DNA from: Neisseria sp. Marseille-Q6792
Lineage (GTDB): Bacteria; Pseudomonadota; Gammaproteobacteria; Burkholderiales; Neisseriaceae
Direction: 5' to 3'
Assembly (NCBI RefSeq): GCF_943181435.1
Contig: NZ_OW969598.1
Location: 1,426,001 to 1,490,000, forward strand
Length of the DNA stretch: 64,000 bases
The notes under the pieces are model-generated. The model was not told the origin of the DNA, searched no databases, and worked only from the letters and a program-made list of their open reading frames with translations. Made by a program: the position numbers and the translations under genes. This document shows positions 60,722-64,000 of the stretch, one piece after another (position 1 is the stretch's first letter; every line of letters begins with the position of its first letter).

Positions 60722-60988
60722 TCAGGCGGTTTTGTTTTTGAGGGGGAGCTTGATGTGGGGTTTGGCGGGTTTCGGGGCTTCTTTCAAGCCCAGCTCGATT
60801 TGCTGCTCCTCACTCAGGAGGTTGCTCCAGTCGCCTTTTTTATACCAGTCGCGCCCGTCCAGCTCGATGGGGTGTTGGATGCGCTCGCAGCCGTTGCCGC
60901 ACTGCAAATCGTCTTCGCGGCAATATTTGTCGCACCCCCAGCAGATGCGCTCGGGGTTTTTGGGGAATATGGGGAATTTTTTCGCCAT
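60722..60988 (-). CDS. DUF3079 family small protein
   Basis: 88 residues. Four cysteines in two pairs (CWGCDKYCREDDLQCGNGC region) suggest a small zinc-binding protein; the KFPIFPKNPERICWGCDKYC start is the DUF3079 signature. Function unknown, cytosolic. Ribosome site GAGGCAC. Confidence 0.82.
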   Translation of the reverse strand: MAKKFPIFPKNPERICWGCDKYCREDDLQCGNGCERIQHPIELDGRDWYKKGDWSNLLSEEQQIELGLKEAPKPAKPHIKLPLKNKTA

Positions 60989-61205
60989 GATATGTGCCTC
61001 GTTTTTTTTATTGGATGAAATTATAGGGGATGCGGCGGCAACGGTTTCAGGTTTATACGTTTTTTACGCGCAGGGGTTAAGGTTTGTGAAATACCGTATG
61101 AGGCGGTTTCGGTATTTTATACGGTAAATGTGTCAGGCGCGGGGGCGTTTGCATTTTTTTGGGGATGGGTTGGGAGTGGGTGAGTTGGTATGGATTGGTG
61201 GAGTC

Positions 61206-61435
61206 GGTGGGCTGAAGCCCACCCTACAGTTCTACGATACACGCTCCCCTTTTTATTTCCGCCATTCGTTTGCGTTTTATTGGGGAAGAGATAAATTGCA
61301 GGTAATGGGGTTGGCGGAGTCGGTGGGCTGAAGCCCACCCTACAGTTCGCTACGGCATATTATAAGGATGATTCATAAGGTGGACTTGTATGGTTAATTC
61401 GTAGGGAGGGCTCGTAGGGTGGGCTTCAGCCCACC
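61206..61435. repeat. REP cluster C
   Basis: Three REP palindromes: inverted at 61206-61227 and 61322-61343, forward at 61414-61435. The first spacer shares TTTGCGTTTTATTGGGG with unit B. It lies between the DUF3079 gene and ftsY. The rest of the 555-bp gap holds AT-rich DNA and a small hairpin near 61090-61117 (AAATACCG/CGGTATTT); no gene is seen. Confidence 0.8.
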
Positions 61436-61543
61436 AAACCCCACCGACTTCATTAATTCCGCCAATCCCCTCCACCCATTTTCACTACCAACCCCGCCAC
61501 CTCCCTAAAACACCACCCTGCCGTTTTCAGACGGCATTTCGGC

Positions 61544-62929
61544 TCAATCCAGCAGTGCGTCCACAAACGCGCGCGCGTCAAACGGGCGCAAATCGTCTAT
61601 GCCTTCGCCCACGCCGATGTAGCGGACGGGAACTGGACGGTCGGAGGCAAGCGCGGCAAGGATACCGCCTTTTGCCGTGCCGTCTAGCTTGGTAACGATT
61701 AAACCGGTCAGCCCCAATGCGTCGTCAAAGGCTTTGACTTGGTTGACGGCGTTTTGACCGATATTGGCATCAAGCACGACGATGATTTCATGTGGCGCGT
61801 CGGGCATGGCTTTTTGCAGCACGCGCTTCACTTTTTTGATTTCTTCCATCAAGTGAAGCTGCGTGGGCAGGCGGCCGGCGGTGTCGGCCAGCACAATGTC
61901 GATGCCGCGCGCTTTGGCGGCTTGGACGGCATCAAAACAAACGGCTGCGGAATCGCCCGTGGTTTGCGAAATCACGGTTACGTTGTTGCGTTCGCCCCAA
62001 GCTTGAAGCTGCTCGCGCGCGGCGGCACGGAAAGTATCGCCTGCCGCCAGCAATACGGATTTGCCCTGCGCTTGGAAATATTTGGCGAGTTTGCCAATAG
62101 ACGTGGTTTTACCCGCGCCGTTGATGCCTGCAAGCATGATGACAAACGGCTCTTTGGTTTCGGGCAAGACCAGCGGTTTTTCCAACGGCTTAATCAGGTC
62201 ATACAGCGCATCTTTCAGCGCGCCGCGCAATTCGTTGCCGTCTTTCAGCCCTTTGAGGCTGACGCGGTCGCGCACGTCTTTCATCAGGTATTCGGTGGCT
62301 TCCATGCCCATATCACTGGTAATCAGCACGGTTTCCAGCTCTTCGTACAAATCCTCGTCGATTTGTCCGCCGCCGAACACGCCTGCCAGCGATTTCGCCA
62401 TTTTGTCGCGCGATTTGGTCAGGCCTTGTTTCAAACGCGCAGCCCAACTGAGTTTTAGTTCTTCAGTTGGCGCAACGGCTTCTTGAACTTGCTCGACAGC
62501 CTCGCTGACGGTTTCGGCAACAGCTTCTTTTGCCGCTTCGACTTGTTCCGCTGCTTTTTCAGCCGCTTCCTCTGCTTCAGACGGCATCTCGGCAACGGCT
62601 TCTTGAACCTGTTCAACAGTCTCGCCGACGGTTTCAACAGCCGCTTCTTTTACCACCTCAGCCTGTTCTGCCACTTCTTCAGCAACCTCGGCCGCTTCAG
62701 ACGGCATCTCGGCAACGGTTTCCTTTACCTGTTCAACCGCACTACTGACGGTTTCAACGGCAGATTCGACCTGCCCTTTGACGCTTTCCGTTAAAGATTC
62801 AGCATCTTCTTTAATATTTTCAACTATTTGAGCAACTTCAGATTCTGCTTTTGCTGCGGTTTCCTGAATTTGAGCCTCATCGGGAGCCGGAGTTTCCTGT
62901 TTTTTCTTGCGACGGAAGAAGCTGAACAT
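61544..62929 (-). CDS. ftsY: Signal recognition particle receptor FtsY
   Basis: 461 residues. The acidic A domain (about 1-155) includes two 40-residue repeats beginning MPSEA(A/E)E, each encoding an uptake sequence. The N domain and GTPase G domain follow: Walker A GINGAGKTTSIGKL near 270, DTAGRLPTQ near 349, TKLDGTAKGG near 413. It docks SRP-ribosome complexes at the membrane. Divergent from msrAB. Confidence 0.95.
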   Translation of the reverse strand: MFSFFRRKKKQETPAPDEAQIQETAAKAESEVAQIVENIKEDAESLTESVKGQVESAVETVSSAVEQVKETVAEMPSEAAEVAEEVAEQAEVVKEAAVETVGETVEQVQEAVAEMPSEAEEAAEKAAEQVEAAKEAVAETVSEAVEQVQEAVAPTEELKLSWAARLKQGLTKSRDKMAKSLAGVFGGGQIDEDLYEELETVLITSDMGMEATEYLMKDVRDRVSLKGLKDGNELRGALKDALYDLIKPLEKPLVLPETKEPFVIMLAGINGAGKTTSIGKLAKYFQAQGKSVLLAAGDTFRAAAREQLQAWGERNNVTVISQTTGDSAAVCFDAVQAAKARGIDIVLADTAGRLPTQLHLMEEIKKVKRVLQKAMPDAPHEIIVVLDANIGQNAVNQVKAFDDALGLTGLIVTKLDGTAKGGILAALASDRPVPVRYIGVGEGIDDLRPFDARAFVDALLD

Positions 62930-63074
62930 TGAATTTTCCTTTTAATTTTAGAAACTTGAAATAGGGAGTATTGTAGCGTATTTTACGCGGCAAGGTTGTC
63001 TGAAAATCCGGGCTGTAAGGTTTCGGCATCTCAAACGTCTAATCATACAAACCGTCCACACAGGAAACATCAAA

Positions 63075-64000
63075 ATGAAACCCCGTACTTTCTTTTCCCT
63101 TTGCGCCAAGTTCGGCTGTCTGTTTGCGCTGGGCGCTTGTTCGCCCAAAATCGCCGATGCCGAAGCCGCGACCGTGCCGCACACTTTATCCACTTTGAAA
63201 ACCGCGGACAACCGCCCCGCCGATGTTTATTTGAAAAAAGACAAACCGACGCTGATTAAATTCTGGGCGAGCTGGTGTCCTTTGTGTCTGTCCGAATTGG
63301 GGCAAACCGAAAAATGGGCGCAAGATGCAAAATTCGGTTCCGCCAACCTGATTACCGTCGCCTCCCCCGGCTTTCTGCACGAGAAAAAAGACGGCGACTT
63401 CCAAAAATGGTATGCCGGTTTGAACTATCCCAAGCTGCCCGTCGTAACCGACAACGGCGGCACCATCGCCCAAAGCCTGAATATCAGCGTTTATCCTTCT
63501 TGGGCATTAATCGGTAAAGACGGCGACGTGCAGCGCATCGTCAAAGGCAGTATTAACGAAGCGCAGGCGTTGGCGTTAATCAGCGATCCGAATGCTGATT
63601 TAGGCCGTCTGAAAAATTCGTTCTACAAACCCGACACACAGAAAAAGGATTCAGCAATCATGAATACGCGCACCATCTACCTCGCCGGCGGCTGCTTCTG
63701 GGGCTTGGAAGCCTATTTCCAACGCATCGACGGCGTGGTTGACGCGGTATCCGGCTACGCCAACGGCAAAACAAAAAATCCGAGCTATGAAGACGTGTCC
63801 TACCGCGATACGGGCCATGCCGAAACCGTCAAAGTTACCTACGATGCCGACAAACTCAGCCTCGACGACATCCTGCAATACTATTTCCGCGTCGTTGACC
63901 CGACCAGCCTCAACAAACAAGGCAACGACACCGGCACGCAATACCGCAGCGGCGTGTACTACACCGACCCTGCCGAAAAAGCCGTCATCGCCGCCGCCCT
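63075..64000 (+). CDS. msrAB: MsrAB/PilB methionine sulfoxide reductase, 5' part
   Basis: First 308 codons; the window edge cuts the gene. Signal segment with possible lipobox (LGAC at 19-22). A thioredoxin-like domain has C68-P-L-C71 in [13 protein letters not shown]. The MsrA domain begins at about 197 with GGCFWG, catalytic C207. The MsrB domain would follow to the right. It repairs oxidised methionines in the periplasm or outer membrane. Confidence 0.95.
   Translation, partial: MKPRTFFSLCAKFGCLFALGACSPKIADAEAATVPHTLSTLKTADNRPADVYLKKDKPTLIKFWASWCPLCLSELGQTEKWAQDAKFGSANLITVASPGFLHEKKDGDFQKWYAGLNYPKLPVVTDNGGTIAQSLNISVYPSWALIGKDGDVQRIVKGSINEAQALALISDPNADLGRLKNSFYKPDTQKKDSAIMNTRTIYLAGGCFWGLEAYFQRIDGVVDAVSGYANGKTKNPSYEDVSYRDTGHAETVKVTYDADKLSLDDILQYYFRVVDPTSLNKQGNDTGTQYRSGVYYTDPAEKAVIAAA

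Noticed and set aside
58164-61435. Repeats considered as a CRISPR array
   Set aside because: Spacing is irregular, orientation alternates, and there are no unique uniform spacers or cas genes.

Overview
This window comes from a Neisseria of the meningitidis/lactamica/gonorrhoeae group. Direct signs are dozens of copies of the 12-base DNA uptake sequence ATGCCGTCTGAA, many paired as inverted repeats that act as terminators; full-length Correia elements; and Neisseria-typical gene sets (PilT/PilU, MsrAB/PilB, ComEA beside an rRNA operon, a galE-rfbBAC block next to tex). The strain looks unencapsulated: tex and galE lie 114 bp apart with no capsule genes between them. This matches the capsule-null arrangement of N. 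lactamica, cnl meningococci and gonococci. A pilin gene resembling the class II/commensal type lies next to ftsY. Species cannot be fixed by eye.

Layout. 1-2.6 kb: nusG, secE, tRNA-Trp, tuf and tRNA-Thr/Gly/Tyr (translation and secretion). 2.6-6.4 kb: ferredoxin, rsmD, an XRE regulator, then a plus-strand three-gene cassette of unknown role (membrane protein, four-repeat small protein, uracil-DNA-glycosylase-like protein). 6.4-17.4 kb: minus-strand housekeeping run topA, smg, dprA, ntrX, ntrY, a DUF4390 gene, rsmB, fmt, def. 17.6-30.3 kb: LysM protein, pyrBI, a GNAT protein with a tiny lipoprotein, a FadL-type porin, a large gene with a 12-base poly-C tract at its 5' end, lipoproteins, gltS, and three full Correia elements plus one half element. 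30.6-34 kb: a restriction-modification island of visibly lower GC (HNH nuclease, N6-adenine and C5-cytosine methyltransferases) between a truncated tex copy and intact tex. 34-42.2 kb: tex, the capsule-null junction, galE-rfbB-rfbA-rfbC and an OPT transporter. 42.4-45 kb: dnaJ, an IS1016-like remnant, comEA. 45-50.6 kb: a complete rRNA operon (16S-Ile-Ala-23S-5S, minus strand) with promoter and boxA. 50.7-58 kb: dksA, proC, a lipoprotein, yggS, pilT, pilU, a YccS-family protein. 58-61.5 kb: a REP-associated transposase among eight copies of a short palindrome, the pilin gene with a relict sigma-54 promoter, and a DUF3079 gene. 61.5-64 kb: ftsY and the 5' part of msrAB.

How parts fit together. 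DNA uptake is a recurring theme: retraction ATPases PilT/PilU, ComEA, DprA, a type IV pilin and dense uptake sequences. The nitrogen two-component pair NtrY/NtrX is present, but the NtrX ATPase domain has lost its Walker A, GAFTGA and Walker B features. A well-formed sigma-54 promoter survives upstream of the pilin gene. Both fit a decayed sigma-54 system. Accessory content is concentrated at 4.2-6.4, 24.7-34 and 58-61.5 kb.
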